Positions 8,712-16,033 are shown, counted from the first letter of the stretch. The stretch is DNA of 22,858 nucleotides from JBFKUL01 sp041635755 (GCA_041635755.1 JBFKUL010000013.1:1-22858), one strand, 5' to 3'. A program made the numbers and translations. The notes: generated by a model from the sequence alone, not told the origin.

Positions 8712-9422
8712 ATGAGTGAAAAAGCCAAGCAGATCATTGACCTGAGCCGGGAGCCGGACACGCGTCTGGCGCCTGCGGCGATCGCGGCTGTACGCACGTT
8801 GCGGTCCGGGACGGAGCTGTGCCTGCTGACGCGCGATGACCCGGCGCTGTTGATGCAGAGCCTGAACCTGCAGTTCCGCTCCGCGCTTGCGTGGCGGGCG
8901 GAGGCGCGCGTGGATCATTGGGAGACCTCGATCCAGCTCGCGACGGACTCGCCCCCCGTCGATACCGTGGAGGCCCTGGTGCGTGATCATCGCCGTCTGA
9001 ACGAACTGCTCGGCAAAGCGCTGCGTCGTCTAAACGCAGGCGACATGACCGGCGCAGCGCCGATGCTTCAGCACTTCGTCGCCGGACTGCGTGCCCATCT
9101 GAGCGTGGAGGACGAAATCCTCGCGCCGGTGCTGGGTCCGCGACCGGTGCCCGAGCCGCTGCAGACCATGCTGCATGAGCACGACGAACTCAGGCAGCAG
9201 ATCGAAGCTCTGATTCAGTCGCTCGAGGCGCCCGCGGAGGGTGAAGCGCCGCAGGCTTGGGAAGTCGAGCCGTTCGTTGCGCTCCTTTCGGGGACGCTCG
9301 CGAAGCACGAGCATCGCGAAGAGGAGCACCTGTTTCCGCTCTGGCAGCGGCAGCTGGCTGTGCTCCCCGCCGAGCAGCGCGAGGCCCTTTTCCGGCGCCT
9401 GCAGGCGGCGCTTGCCGCCTAG
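8712..9422 (+). CDS. DUF2249-like domain fused to a hemerythrin (HHE) domain
   Basis: The protein has 236 residues, no signal peptide and no membrane segment. Residues 7-76 (IIDLSREPDTRLAPAAIAAVRTLRSGTELCLL to WETSIQL) resemble the small SirA/TusA-like DUF2249 domain. Residues 85-215 are an HHE hemerythrin four-helix domain. Likely di-iron ligands are H93 (RDHRRL), H129 and E133 (AHLSVEDE), H157 (HEHDEL), and H199 with E203 or E204 (KHEHREEE). Relatives bind O2 or NO, or take part in iron-sulfur repair and redox sensing; the role here is unknown. Its start is 92 nt from divergent grpE, and its stop shares the palindrome CTAG with convergent hemH. A CAGAAT box ends 6 nt before the ATG, so a leaderless mRNA is possible. 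Confidence 0.85.
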   Translation: MSEKAKQIIDLSREPDTRLAPAAIAAVRTLRSGTELCLLTRDDPALLMQSLNLQFRSALAWRAEARVDHWETSIQLATDSPPVDTVEALVRDHRRLNELLGKALRRLNAGDMTGAAPMLQHFVAGLRAHLSVEDEILAPVLGPRPVPEPLQTMLHEHDELRQQIEALIQSLEAPAEGEAPQAWEVEPFVALLSGTLAKHEHREEEHLFPLWQRQLAVLPAEQREALFRRLQAALAA

Positions 9423-9448
9423 CGTGCCGCGCCGAGCGCAGCGGCACG
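9403..9448. terminator. Tandem hairpins at the convergent hemerythrin/hemH junction
   Basis: AGGCGGC/GCCGCCT (9403-9409 with 9414-9420, 4-nt loop) ends in the first base of the hemerythrin stop. CGTGCCGC/GCGGCACG (9423-9430 with 9441-9448, 10-nt loop) begins right after that stop, inside the hemH 3' end. Neither has a U-tract. They are plausible bidirectional 3'-end structures; true termination is uncertain. Confidence 0.3.
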
Positions 9449-10510
9449 GCGCGCGCGCTGCGCCGCGCGTTCATCGTTTTCGGTGCGAATCGGCCAGCCG
9501 TGCTCGGCGCATAACGTCTCAAGCGTTCCGATCCATTCCGGCGATTCGTTCAGGCAGGGGACAAGGTGGAATTCGCGTCCGCCCGCGGCGAGGAACGCCC
9601 GCTTTGCGCCGATGCCGACCTCCTCCAGGGTTTCGAGGCAGTCCGCGACAAAGCCGGGGCACACCACATCCACGCGCGAGGTGCCTTCGCGAGCCATCTG
9701 CACGAGCGTCGGTTCGGTGTACGGCTGTAGCCAGGCGGCACGGCCGAAGCGCGATTGGAACGTCACCCGCCATTCGCGCTCGTCGAGCTCGAGCGCTTCC
9801 GCGAGCAGGCGCGCGGTCTTGTGGCACTCGCAGTGATACGGATCACCGCGCTCGAGGGCGAACTGCGGCAGGCCGTGAAAGCTCATGATGAGTTTGCCGC
9901 CACGGCCGTTCGCTCGCCAATGGCGCCGCACGCCGGAGGCGAGCGCCGCAATGTACGCGACATGGTCATGGAAATGTTTGATGAAGCGCAGCTCCGGGAC
10001 ATTGCGGGCGCGTGCCAACCAGGCGCCCACGGCGTCCATGGTGCTGGCCGTGGTGCTGGCCGCGTACTGGGGGTAAAGCGGTAGGACCAAAATGCGATCG
10101 CAGCCCGCGGTGCGCAGCCGGTCCAGTGCGGCGCCGATCGATGGCTCGCCATAGCGCATGGCGTGTTCGACGCGCCATGCAGGGTCGCGTGCGGCGAGCG
10201 ACTTTGCCAGCAGCTCGGCCTGCTGCGCAGTGTGCACCGCAAGCGGCGAACCGGCATCGCTCCAGATCTCGGCGTATTTACGGGCCGAGCGCGCCGGGCG
10301 CACTAGAAGGATCACGCCGTAGAGAACTGGCAGCCAGAGCGCGCGAGGAATCTCGACGACGCGTGGATCGGACAGAAACTCGGCCAGGTAGCGTCGCACC
10401 GCGCCGGCGGTGGGCGCGGCCGGTGTGCCCAGGTTCACCAGGAGCACGCCGTCGCGCGCGCGGCTGCTGCGATGGTCGAACTGCGGCTCGGGTCGGAACC
10501 TGTCGACCAC
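9419..10510 (-). CDS. hemH: Ferrochelatase
   Basis: A 363-residue enzyme that inserts Fe2+ into protoporphyrin IX, the last step of haem b synthesis. Family motifs are GVLLVNLGTPAAPT (residues 21-34), FLSDPRVVEIPR, YPQYAASTTAS, and MSFHGLP with the metal/proton-abstracting His at 212. CPGFVADCLETLEEVG carries the conserved acidic residues, and FHLVPCLNESPEWI closes the domain. The tail after residue 345 is Arg/Ala-rich. The start lies 5 nt after the hrcA stop, so the two are one operon. Its stop codon overlaps that of the convergent hemerythrin gene. The C-terminal CxxC-type iron-sulfur cluster of some ferrochelatases is not evident. Confidence 0.96.
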   Translation of the reverse strand: MVDRFRPEPQFDHRSSRARDGVLLVNLGTPAAPTAGAVRRYLAEFLSDPRVVEIPRALWLPVLYGVILLVRPARSARKYAEIWSDAGSPLAVHTAQQAELLAKSLAARDPAWRVEHAMRYGEPSIGAALDRLRTAGCDRILVLPLYPQYAASTTASTMDAVGAWLARARNVPELRFIKHFHDHVAYIAALASGVRRHWRANGRGGKLIMSFHGLPQFALERGDPYHCECHKTARLLAEALELDEREWRVTFQSRFGRAAWLQPYTEPTLVQMAREGTSRVDVVCPGFVADCLETLEEVGIGAKRAFLAAGGREFHLVPCLNESPEWIGTLETLCAEHGWPIRTENDERAAQRARRAAALGAAR

Positions 10511-10515
10511 CTGGA

Positions 10516-11535
10516 CTAGTTCTTGGAGAGCGCGCTCGAGACGAGCTTTGCCGTGATATCGACGATCGGGACCACCCGGTCGTAGGCCATCCGCATCGGC
10601 CCGATGACGCCGACGGTGCCGACGACCTCGCCGTCTACCTTGTAGGGCGCGGTGACCACGCTGACATCGTCCGGGGTGGTGACGCCAGACTCGCCGCCGA
10701 TGAAGATCTGCACGCCGTGGCCGCGCAGCGACACATCCAGGATCTGCAGCAGCGAGGTCTTGCGCTCGAACAGATCGAACAGCTGCCGCAGGCGCGACAT
10801 GTCCTGCGACAGATCGCGCACCGACAGCAGATTGCGTTCGCCGGAGATGACGTACTGCTCATCGCCTTCGGTGATCGCCTGATTGCCCGCTTCGAGCGCC
10901 GCGGCCATCAGTCGGATCATGTCCTGGCGGAGCTCGTGAAGCTCCTCGTGCAGGCGGGCGCGCACGTCCTCGAAGCTCTGGCCGGAGTAGTTCTGGTTGA
11001 TGTAGTTGGCCGCCGAGACCAGCTCGGAGGGGGAGAACTCGCGCTCGGTGAACAGAATGCGGTTCTGCACATCGCCCTCGGGTGTCACCACGATCAGCAG
11101 AATGCGCTTCTCGGAGAGCTTCAGGAACTCGATCTGACGAAAGGCGATTGCGCGCCGCCGCGGCGTCATGACGATGCCCGCGAAGCGCGTCAGCTGCGAC
11201 AGCAGGTGTGACGCTGCGTGGATCACGCGCTGAGGATTGTCCGGATGCAACTGGTCCTCGAGCCGGTGGATCTCGCCGGACTCGAGCGCCTTGACCACCA
11301 GCAGCGAGTCGACGAAGAAGCGGTAGCCCAGCGGCGTTGGCACGCGGCCGGCGGAGGTATGCGGGCTCGAAATGAACCCCATCTCCTCGAGATCCGACAT
11401 CACGTTGCGGATCGTCGCGGGCGAAAGGTCGAGCCCCGAATAGCGCGAAAGCGTCCGCGAGCCGATCGGCTGGCCCTCGGCAATGTAGCGCTCGACCAGC
11501 GTTTTCAGCAGGATCTGGGCACGTTTGTCGAGCAT
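10516..11535 (-). CDS. hrcA: Heat-inducible transcription repressor HrcA
   Basis: A 339-residue repressor that binds CIRCE operators; its activity depends on GroEL in the species studied. The N-terminal winged helix is clear: MLDKRAQILLKTLVERYIAEGQPIGSR, then LDLSPATIRNVMSDLEEMGFISSPHTSAGRVPTPLGYRFFVD. The central and C-terminal domains follow, including GGESGVTTPDDVSVVTAPY and VGTVGVIGPMRMAYDRVVPIVD. It is followed by hemH at 5 nt. No Shine-Dalgarno precedes the ATG. A TAGAAT box lies 6 nt upstream, so the mRNA may be leaderless. No CIRCE sequence is seen before it or anywhere in the window, so its targets must lie elsewhere, probably groESL. Confidence 0.96.
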   Translation of the reverse strand: MLDKRAQILLKTLVERYIAEGQPIGSRTLSRYSGLDLSPATIRNVMSDLEEMGFISSPHTSAGRVPTPLGYRFFVDSLLVVKALESGEIHRLEDQLHPDNPQRVIHAASHLLSQLTRFAGIVMTPRRRAIAFRQIEFLKLSEKRILLIVVTPEGDVQNRILFTEREFSPSELVSAANYINQNYSGQSFEDVRARLHEELHELRQDMIRLMAAALEAGNQAITEGDEQYVISGERNLLSVRDLSQDMSRLRQLFDLFERKTSLLQILDVSLRGHGVQIFIGGESGVTTPDDVSVVTAPYKVDGEVVGTVGVIGPMRMAYDRVVPIVDITAKLVSSALSKN

Positions 11536-11541
11536 TGGACG

Positions 11542-11547
11542 ATTCTA
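11542..11547 (-). promoter_or_regulatory. Candidate -10 box for hrcA
   Basis: TAGAAT on the minus strand (11547-11542) is separated from the hrcA ATG by 6 nt, which would place the transcription start at or next to the start codon. The -35 region is poor. Confidence 0.35.
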
Positions 11548-11572
11548 CACAAGGCCAAGTTAACGTGGCTTT

Positions 11573-11605
11573 GACCGCGCGGGCCGTGGCGGGGTTCGCG
11601 CGGTC
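11573..11605. repeat. Perfect 9-bp inverted repeat in the hrcA/nadK divergent gap
   Basis: GACCGCGCG (11573-11581) and CGCGCGGTC (11597-11605) form a perfect inverted repeat with a 15-bp spacer. It is not CIRCE, which has TTAGCACTC-type arms and a 9-bp spacer. It could be a protein-binding site or a hairpin in the nadK leader. A TTGACC hexamer overlaps its left arm. Confidence 0.45.
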
Positions 11606-11658
11606 CGCAGCTTGCACCCTTCGCCCGCGGCGCCCGCTGTGGTTAAATCGCCGCCATC

Positions 11659-12549
11659 ATGCCTCTCGCCTTTCGCCGCGTCGCCTTGATCGGCAAGCAG
11701 CGCAGCCCCGAGATCGCGGCCTCGTTGCGGGCGCTGCGCTCGCTGCTGGACGCCCGGGGCTGCGAGGTGCTGCTCGAGACCGAGACCGCGAGCGCCCTCG
11801 GCGAGGGCGCCAAGGGGACCGGTTTCGAGTCGATCGGCGAGGGCGCGGACCTCGCGATCGTGGTGGGCGGCGACGGCACCATGCTTTCGGCGGCCAGGAA
11901 TCTGGTGCGCCACCGCGTGGCGCTCACCGGAATCAACCAGGGTCGGGTCGGGTTCATGACCGACATTGCGTTGCAGGACATGCAGGCATCGATCGGCGCG
12001 ATTCTCGATGGCCGCTATGCGATCGAGGAGCGCTCGCTGATCGATGCCGAGATCCGTCGCGACGGCAAGCTGCTGCTGCGCACGCTCGCGCTGAACGAGG
12101 CGGTGGTGGGCAAGGGTTCGCAGGGGCGCCTGATCGAGTTCGAGCTCTACCTGGATGGCGAATACGTCTACACGCTGCGTGCGGATGGCGTGATCGTCGC
12201 CACGCCGACGGGATCGACGGCGTATTCGTTGTCGGCGCAGGGTCCGATCCTGCATCCAAGCGTGCCTGCGTTTGCGCTCGTACCGCTCAATCCGCACACG
12301 CTCTCGGCACGGCCGGTGAGCGTGAGCGATCGCAGCTTGATCGAGATCGTGCTGGTGCGCGCGCTCGATGCACGCGCGCACTTCGACGGCTTCGCGCTGG
12401 CCGACATGGCGCAGGGCGACCGCCTGGTGCTGCGCCGCTCGAGCGATGCGATTCGCTTCGTTCACCCGCCGGGCTACCGCTACTTCGTGGTGCTGCGCGA
12501 AAAACTGCGTTGGAGCGAGGCGATGATGAAGGCGAGCGATCTGGATTAG
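11659..12549 (+). CDS. nadK: NAD kinase
   Basis: A 296-residue enzyme that phosphorylates NAD+ to NADP+. Visible motifs are the GGDGT nucleotide motif (residues 70-74, in AIVVGGDGTMLSAARNL), GINQGRVGFMTDI, LNEAVV (NE at 146-147), and the glycine-rich ADGVIVATPTGSTAYSLSAQGP followed by HTLSARPV. The length is normal. It is divergent from hrcA and followed after 6 nt by recN, as in many proteobacteria. No Shine-Dalgarno is visible before the ATG. Confidence 0.96.
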   Translation: MPLAFRRVALIGKQRSPEIAASLRALRSLLDARGCEVLLETETASALGEGAKGTGFESIGEGADLAIVVGGDGTMLSAARNLVRHRVALTGINQGRVGFMTDIALQDMQASIGAILDGRYAIEERSLIDAEIRRDGKLLLRTLALNEAVVGKGSQGRLIEFELYLDGEYVYTLRADGVIVATPTGSTAYSLSAQGPILHPSVPAFALVPLNPHTLSARPVSVSDRSLIEIVLVRALDARAHFDGFALADMAQGDRLVLRRSSDAIRFVHPPGYRYFVVLREKLRWSEAMMKASDLD

Positions 12550-12555
12550 ACGACC

Positions 12556-14211
12556 ATGCTGCGCGCGCTTGCGATTCGCGATTTTGTCATCGTCGAGGGC
12601 GCCGAGCTCGAGCTCGGCGCCGGCTTTACGGTGCTCAGCGGCGAAACCGGCGCGGGCAAATCGATCCTGGTCGACGCCATCGAGCTGCTGATGGGCGCGC
12701 GCGCGGATGCGAGCGTGGTCCGGGACGGCGCCGAGCGCGCCGATCTGTCTGCCGAGTTCGAGGTCAGCGAGCGCTCGCCGCTTGCGGCGTGGCTCGCCGA
12801 ACGCGAGCTCGCCGGGGACCCGGGTACGCTGCTCTTGCGCCGGACCATTGACCGCTCCGGTCGCTCGCGCGCCTTCGTCAACGGCCACGCGTCGACGCTG
12901 GCGCAGCTGCGCGAGGCGGGCGAGTACCTCGTGGATATCCACGGGCAGCATGAGCACCAGTCGTTGCTGCGCGCGGCCGCGCAGCGCGAGCTGCTCGACG
13001 CGCATGCCGGCGCCGCCGAGCTGGTGCGCGACACCGCCGAGGCGTTTCGCGGCTGGAAGCGGCTCGAGGCGCTTGCGGCCGAAGCGCAAGAGCAATTCGC
13101 GCAGCGCGAGGCGGAGCGCGCGGAGCTGCAGGACAAGGCCAACGAGCTCAAGAGGCTGGCGCCTCGGGAAGGCGAATGGGAGGCGCTTGCCGCGGAGCAC
13201 GCGCGCCTCGCGCATGGCTCGAGCCTGCTGGCGGGCGCGCAGTCCTCGCTCGAAGCGCTTTCGGAGGCCGAGGGCGCTTGTCTGCCGCAGCTTGCGGCGG
13301 TCGCGAGCCGGCTGCGCGCACTCTCCGAGCATGACGCAGCCCTTGCGCCGATCGTCGAGCTGCTCGAATCGGCCGATGCGCAGGCCGGCGAGGCGGTACG
13401 CGAGCTGCGCCATTACGCTTCGCGTGTCGAGCTCGATCCCGAGGCATTGCGCGCGAGCGAAGCGCGCATCGAGGTGCTGCACGCCGCAGGGCGCAAGCAT
13501 CGCGTTCGGCCGCCCGAGCTCGTGCATCTGGCTGCGGAAATCAAGACGCGGCTCGCCGAGCTGGAGCTCGCTGTAGACCCCGAAGCGCTCGAGCGCGAAG
13601 TGGCGTCGGCGAGACGCCGCTACGAGGACTGCGCCAAGCGGCTGTCGGCCAAGCGCAAGAGTGCGGCGCAGGCGCTGGCCGCGGCCGTGACTCAGGGCAT
13701 GCAGCAGCTCGCGATGGGCGGGGGACGCTTTGCGGTGGCCCTGCGCGCACTGCCGGCGCCTACGGCCGCGGGCCTGGAGGAAGTCGAGCTCGAGGTCGCC
13801 TCGCACCCCAGCCTGCCGCTGCGGCCGCTTGCCAAGGTGGCCTCCGGCGGCGAGCTCTCGCGCATCAGTCTTGCCATCCAGCTGGTTGCGAGCAGCGCCT
13901 CGCCCGTCGGCACTCTTGTGTTCGACGAGGTGGATGCGGGCATCGGCGGCGCGGTCGCCGAAATCGTCGGACGATCGCTCAAGCGGCTCGGCGGTACCCG
14001 CCAGGTGCTGTGCGTGACCCATTTGCCGCAGGTCGCCGCGCAGGGCGATACGCAATGGACGGTGATCAAGACGAGCGTACGCGGGCGTCTGTCGGTAACG
14101 GTGACGCAACTGGACCGTGCCGCGCGCATCGAGGAGCTGGCGCGCATGCTCGGAGGCAGTGCGATCACCGCAACGACGCGAAAGCACGCGGCCGAGCTGC
14201 TCGGCCGCTAG
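12556..14211 (+). CDS. recN: DNA repair protein RecN
   Basis: A 551-residue SMC-like ATPase involved in double-strand break repair. The N-terminal ATPase half carries LSGETGAGKS (Walker A, residues 28-36) and the conserved VDIHGQHEHQSLL. The middle (about 150-400) is a charged, Ala/Glu/Arg-rich coiled coil. The C-terminal half has the ABC signature KVASGGELSRISLAIQLV, Walker B TLVFDEVDAGIGG, and the H-loop LCVTHLPQVAAQ. The length is standard. It is co-transcribed with nadK and converges on fur, with 15 nt between the stops. No LexA box was recognised upstream. Confidence 0.97.
   Translation: MLRALAIRDFVIVEGAELELGAGFTVLSGETGAGKSILVDAIELLMGARADASVVRDGAERADLSAEFEVSERSPLAAWLAERELAGDPGTLLLRRTIDRSGRSRAFVNGHASTLAQLREAGEYLVDIHGQHEHQSLLRAAAQRELLDAHAGAAELVRDTAEAFRGWKRLEALAAEAQEQFAQREAERAELQDKANELKRLAPREGEWEALAAEHARLAHGSSLLAGAQSSLEALSEAEGACLPQLAAVASRLRALSEHDAALAPIVELLESADAQAGEAVRELRHYASRVELDPEALRASEARIEVLHAAGRKHRVRPPELVHLAAEIKTRLAELELAVDPEALEREVASARRRYEDCAKRLSAKRKSAAQALAAAVTQGMQQLAMGGGRFAVALRALPAPTAAGLEEVELEVASHPSLPLRPLAKVASGGELSRISLAIQLVASSASPVGTLVFDEVDAGIGGAVAEIVGRSLKRLGGTRQVLCVTHLPQVAAQGDTQWTVIKTSVRGRLSVTVTQLDRAARIEELARMLGGSAITATTRKHAAELLGR
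14188..14208. terminator. Perfect hairpin in the last codons of recN, downstream of fur
   Basis: GCGGCCGAG (14188-14196), a 3-nt loop and CTCGGCCGC (14200-14208) form a perfect 9-bp stem ending directly before the recN stop. Read from the other strand, it begins 18 nt after the fur stop. No T-tract follows on either side, so it is a weak bidirectional terminator candidate. Confidence 0.35.
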
Positions 14212-14226
14212 CGGGCGCCGCGTGGC

Positions 14227-14685
14227 TCAGTCCTTGTCCTGGCCGCTGGTGTCACGCGCGGCCTGGCGATACTCGCAGTCAGACTTGTTGCAATCGGCGT
14301 ACAAGGCGAGCGAGTGGCCGCGCAGATCGAAGCCGCGCTGGCGCGTAATCGCCATCTGCCGCTTCTCGATCTCAGCGTCGTAGAATTCCTCGACGCGGCC
14401 GCATTGCAGGCACACGAGGTGATCGTGGTGTCCGCCCTCGTTCAGCTCGAACACCGCCTTGCCGGTCTCGAAGTGCTGGCGCGAAAGCAGCCCGGCCTGC
14501 TCGAACTGGGTTAGAACGCGGTAGACGGTCGCCAGACCGACGTCGATACCTTCCGCGATGAGCGTCTTGAAGACGTCCTCGGCAGAGAGGTGTCGCACCT
14601 TGCTCTGCTCGAAAAGCTCAAGGATTTTGCGGCGTGGCAGCGTGGCCTTGAGGCCGATTTCCTTCAGGCTTTGCGTCGAGCTCAT
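14227..14685 (-). CDS. fur: Ferric uptake regulator Fur
   Basis: A 152-residue Fe2+-dependent repressor. The N-terminal winged helix is clear (LKEIGLKATLPRRKILELFE, SAEDVFKTLIAEGIDVGLATVYRVLTQFEQAGLL). The metal-binding region has HHDH at 86-89 and CLQC at 92-95. A second Cys pair, C132 and C137 (YADCNKSDC), is near the C-terminus, as in zinc-containing Fur proteins. The His/Asp pattern and the LATVYRVL helix favour Fur over Zur. It is divergent from bamE, a common proteobacterial pairing, and convergent with recN. No clear Fur box is visible in the 71-bp upstream gap, so autoregulation is not supported by sequence. Confidence 0.95.
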   Translation of the reverse strand: MSSTQSLKEIGLKATLPRRKILELFEQSKVRHLSAEDVFKTLIAEGIDVGLATVYRVLTQFEQAGLLSRQHFETGKAVFELNEGGHHDHLVCLQCGRVEEFYDAEIEKRQMAITRQRGFDLRGHSLALYADCNKSDCEYRQAARDTSGQDKD

Positions 14686-14714
14686 CGCGCGAGGGGCCGG
14701 AAGTTGGGTTCGGC

Positions 14715-14725
14715 TATCATATAGT
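14715..14725. promoter_or_regulatory. AT-rich core of the fur/bamE divergent promoter region
   Basis: CTAT-CAT-ATAG (14714-14724) is an interrupted palindrome and the only AT-rich island in the 71-bp gap. It offers TATCAT or TATAGT as a -10 for bamE and TATATG or TATGAT for fur. Convincing -35 boxes are absent, so the call is weak. Confidence 0.25.
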
Positions 14726-14756
14726 CTTTCGCCCGTTCCTGAGAACCGTTTCCTCC

Positions 14757-15125
14757 GTGCCGTTGCCGATTCGTGCGCTGATCGCCTCTGGTGGGCTTGC
14801 GCTCGCCGGTTGTCAATCCGTGCCGGAGCTGGTCCAGCCTTACCGCATGGAGATCCAGCAGGGCAACTTCGTCACGCAGGAAATGGTCTCGCGGCTCAAG
14901 CCCGGCATGTCGAAGGAGCAAGTGCGTTTTGTTCTGGGCACGCCGTTGCTGGTCGATATCTTCCACCCCGAGCGCTGGGACTACGTCTACTATCGCGACG
15001 CGCGCCGGGGGACCAAGGAGCAGCGTCGGCTGGCGGTGTTCTTCGAAGACGGACGCCTCGCGCGCCTAGACGGCGACATTGTTGCCGCAGGCAGCAGGGT
15101 GGCCGAAGACGAGCGCGGCAAATGA
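14757..15125 (+). CDS. bamE: Outer membrane assembly lipoprotein BamE (OmlA/SmpA)
   Basis: A 122-residue lipoprotein of the BAM complex, which inserts beta-barrel proteins into the outer membrane. The signal peptide ends in the lipobox LAGC (residues 16-19), so C19 is lipidated. The +2 residue is Gln, which does not signal inner-membrane retention. The mature part shows the BamE motifs YRMEIQQGNFVTQEMVSRLKPGMSKEQVRFVLGTP and WDYVYYRDA. The start codon is GTG at 14757; no ATG in frame precedes the signal peptide. Its stop overlaps the dapB start by 4 nt (ATGA). Confidence 0.94.
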   Translation: MPLPIRALIASGGLALAGCQSVPELVQPYRMEIQQGNFVTQEMVSRLKPGMSKEQVRFVLGTPLLVDIFHPERWDYVYYRDARRGTKEQRRLAVFFEDGRLARLDGDIVAAGSRVAEDERGK

Positions 15126-15919
15126 AGCTCGCGATCGCCGGCAGCGCCGGGCGCATGGGGCGCACGCTGATCGAGGCCGTGCTGCAGGACGCGGAGCTCA
15201 AGCTCGCGGTCGCCCTGGAGCAGTCCGGCCACGCGTTGCTCGGGCACGATGCGGGCGAGCTTGCGGGCGCGCCGTGCGGGGTCAAGCTGCGTGCGGATTT
15301 CGCCGAGGCACTGGTGGGCGCGGAAGTTCTGATCGACTTCACGCGCCCGGAGGGAACGCTCGCGCATCTCGCCGCCTGTACGGCGCTCGGCAAGGCCATG
15401 GTCATCGGCACGACCGGATTCTCCGCGCCGCAGAGGGCTCGCGTGGCCGAAGCGGCGAAACGCGTTGCGGTGGTGATGGCGCCGAACATGGCTGTGGGCG
15501 TCAACGTCACGTTCAAGCTCGCCGAGACCGCCGCGAGAATCCTGGGCGATGCCTACGACGTCGAGATCATCGAGGCGCATCACCGTCACAAAGTGGACGC
15601 GCCTTCGGGCACCGCGCTCAAATTGGGCGAGGTGGTGGCGGGCGCTCTGGGCCGCGACCTGGCGAAGTCCGCGGTACACGGGCGCCACGGCGACACCGGC
15701 GAGCGGCCGGCCAAGGCGATCGGCTTTCATGCGCTGCGCGCAGGGGACATCGTCGGCGAGCACACGGTCATGTTCGCGGGCCCGGGCGAGCGCTTGGAGC
15801 TGACGGTGCGCTCGTCGAGCCGCATGACCTACGCGCTCGGTGCGCTGCGCGCGGCGAAGTTCCTGCGCGGCCGCGACCCCGGCTTGTACGACATGGCGGA
15901 CGTGCTTGGCCTGAAGTAG
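15122..15919 (+). CDS. dapB: 4-hydroxy-tetrahydrodipicolinate reductase
   Basis: A 265-residue NAD(P)H-dependent reductase in the diaminopimelate/lysine pathway, feeding both lysine and peptidoglycan. The Rossmann motif is GSAGRMG (residues 7-13), followed by VLIDFTRPEGT and IGTTGF. The catalytic region E151-A-H-H-R-H-K-V-D-A-P-S-G-T-A includes the key histidines and Lys157. The open frame extends far upstream, but the family N-terminus MKLAIAGSAGRMG and the 4-nt overlap with bamE fix the start at 15122. It is followed by a 139-nt gap before carA that holds a promoter-like box and a terminator-like hairpin. Confidence 0.97.
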   Translation: MKLAIAGSAGRMGRTLIEAVLQDAELKLAVALEQSGHALLGHDAGELAGAPCGVKLRADFAEALVGAEVLIDFTRPEGTLAHLAACTALGKAMVIGTTGFSAPQRARVAEAAKRVAVVMAPNMAVGVNVTFKLAETAARILGDAYDVEIIEAHHRHKVDAPSGTALKLGEVVAGALGRDLAKSAVHGRHGDTGERPAKAIGFHALRAGDIVGEHTVMFAGPGERLELTVRSSSRMTYALGALRAAKFLRGRDPGLYDMADVLGLK

Positions 15920-15982
15920 GGCGCACCTCCGCGCGGTCTCGAGCCGCCGCCGCACGCGGTGGCTGCCAAGCCCTTGATTCGG

Positions 15983-15988
15983 TATAAT
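15983..15988 (+). promoter_or_regulatory. Perfect -10 box upstream of carA
   Basis: TATAAT matches the -10 consensus fully. It is followed by a GC-rich discriminator (CCGCGC). The -35 region (about 15960-15965) is poor. The predicted start near 15995 leaves a leader of about 64 nt that contains the terminator hairpin. Confidence 0.55.
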
Positions 15989-16001
15989 CCGCGCTCAAAC
16001 G

Positions 16002-16033
16002 AGCGGGAGGGGCGCGAGCCTTTCCCGCTTTTT
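16002..16033 (+). terminator. Intrinsic terminator / attenuator candidate in the carA leader
   Basis: A continuous 12-bp stem pairs 16002-16013 with 16018-16029, including two G-U wobbles at 16009-16010 with 16021-16022. It is capped by GCGA, a GNRA tetraloop (16014-16017), and followed by a U-tract at 16029-16033. This is a textbook intrinsic terminator, 26 nt before the carA start. An alternative hairpin CGCTC/GAGCG (15992-15996 with 16001-16005) overlaps its 5' arm. Because carA transcripts from the TATAAT box or from dapB must cross it, attenuation is likely. Confidence 0.7.

Noticed and set aside
11560..14187. An 875-codon open frame on the minus strand, antisense to nadK and recN
   Set aside because: Same GC-driven effect. 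It spans two well-supported genes, and its composition (Arg/Ala/Leu/His) matches no family.
14686..14756. A Fur box in the fur/bamE gap
   Set aside because: The AT-rich CTATCATATAG does not match the GATAATGATAATCATTATC-type pattern closely enough.
14558..15121. N-terminal extension of dapB by 188 codons
   Set aside because: The extra sequence runs through fur antisense and bamE in another frame. DapB begins at the conserved MKLAIAGSAGRMG at 15122.
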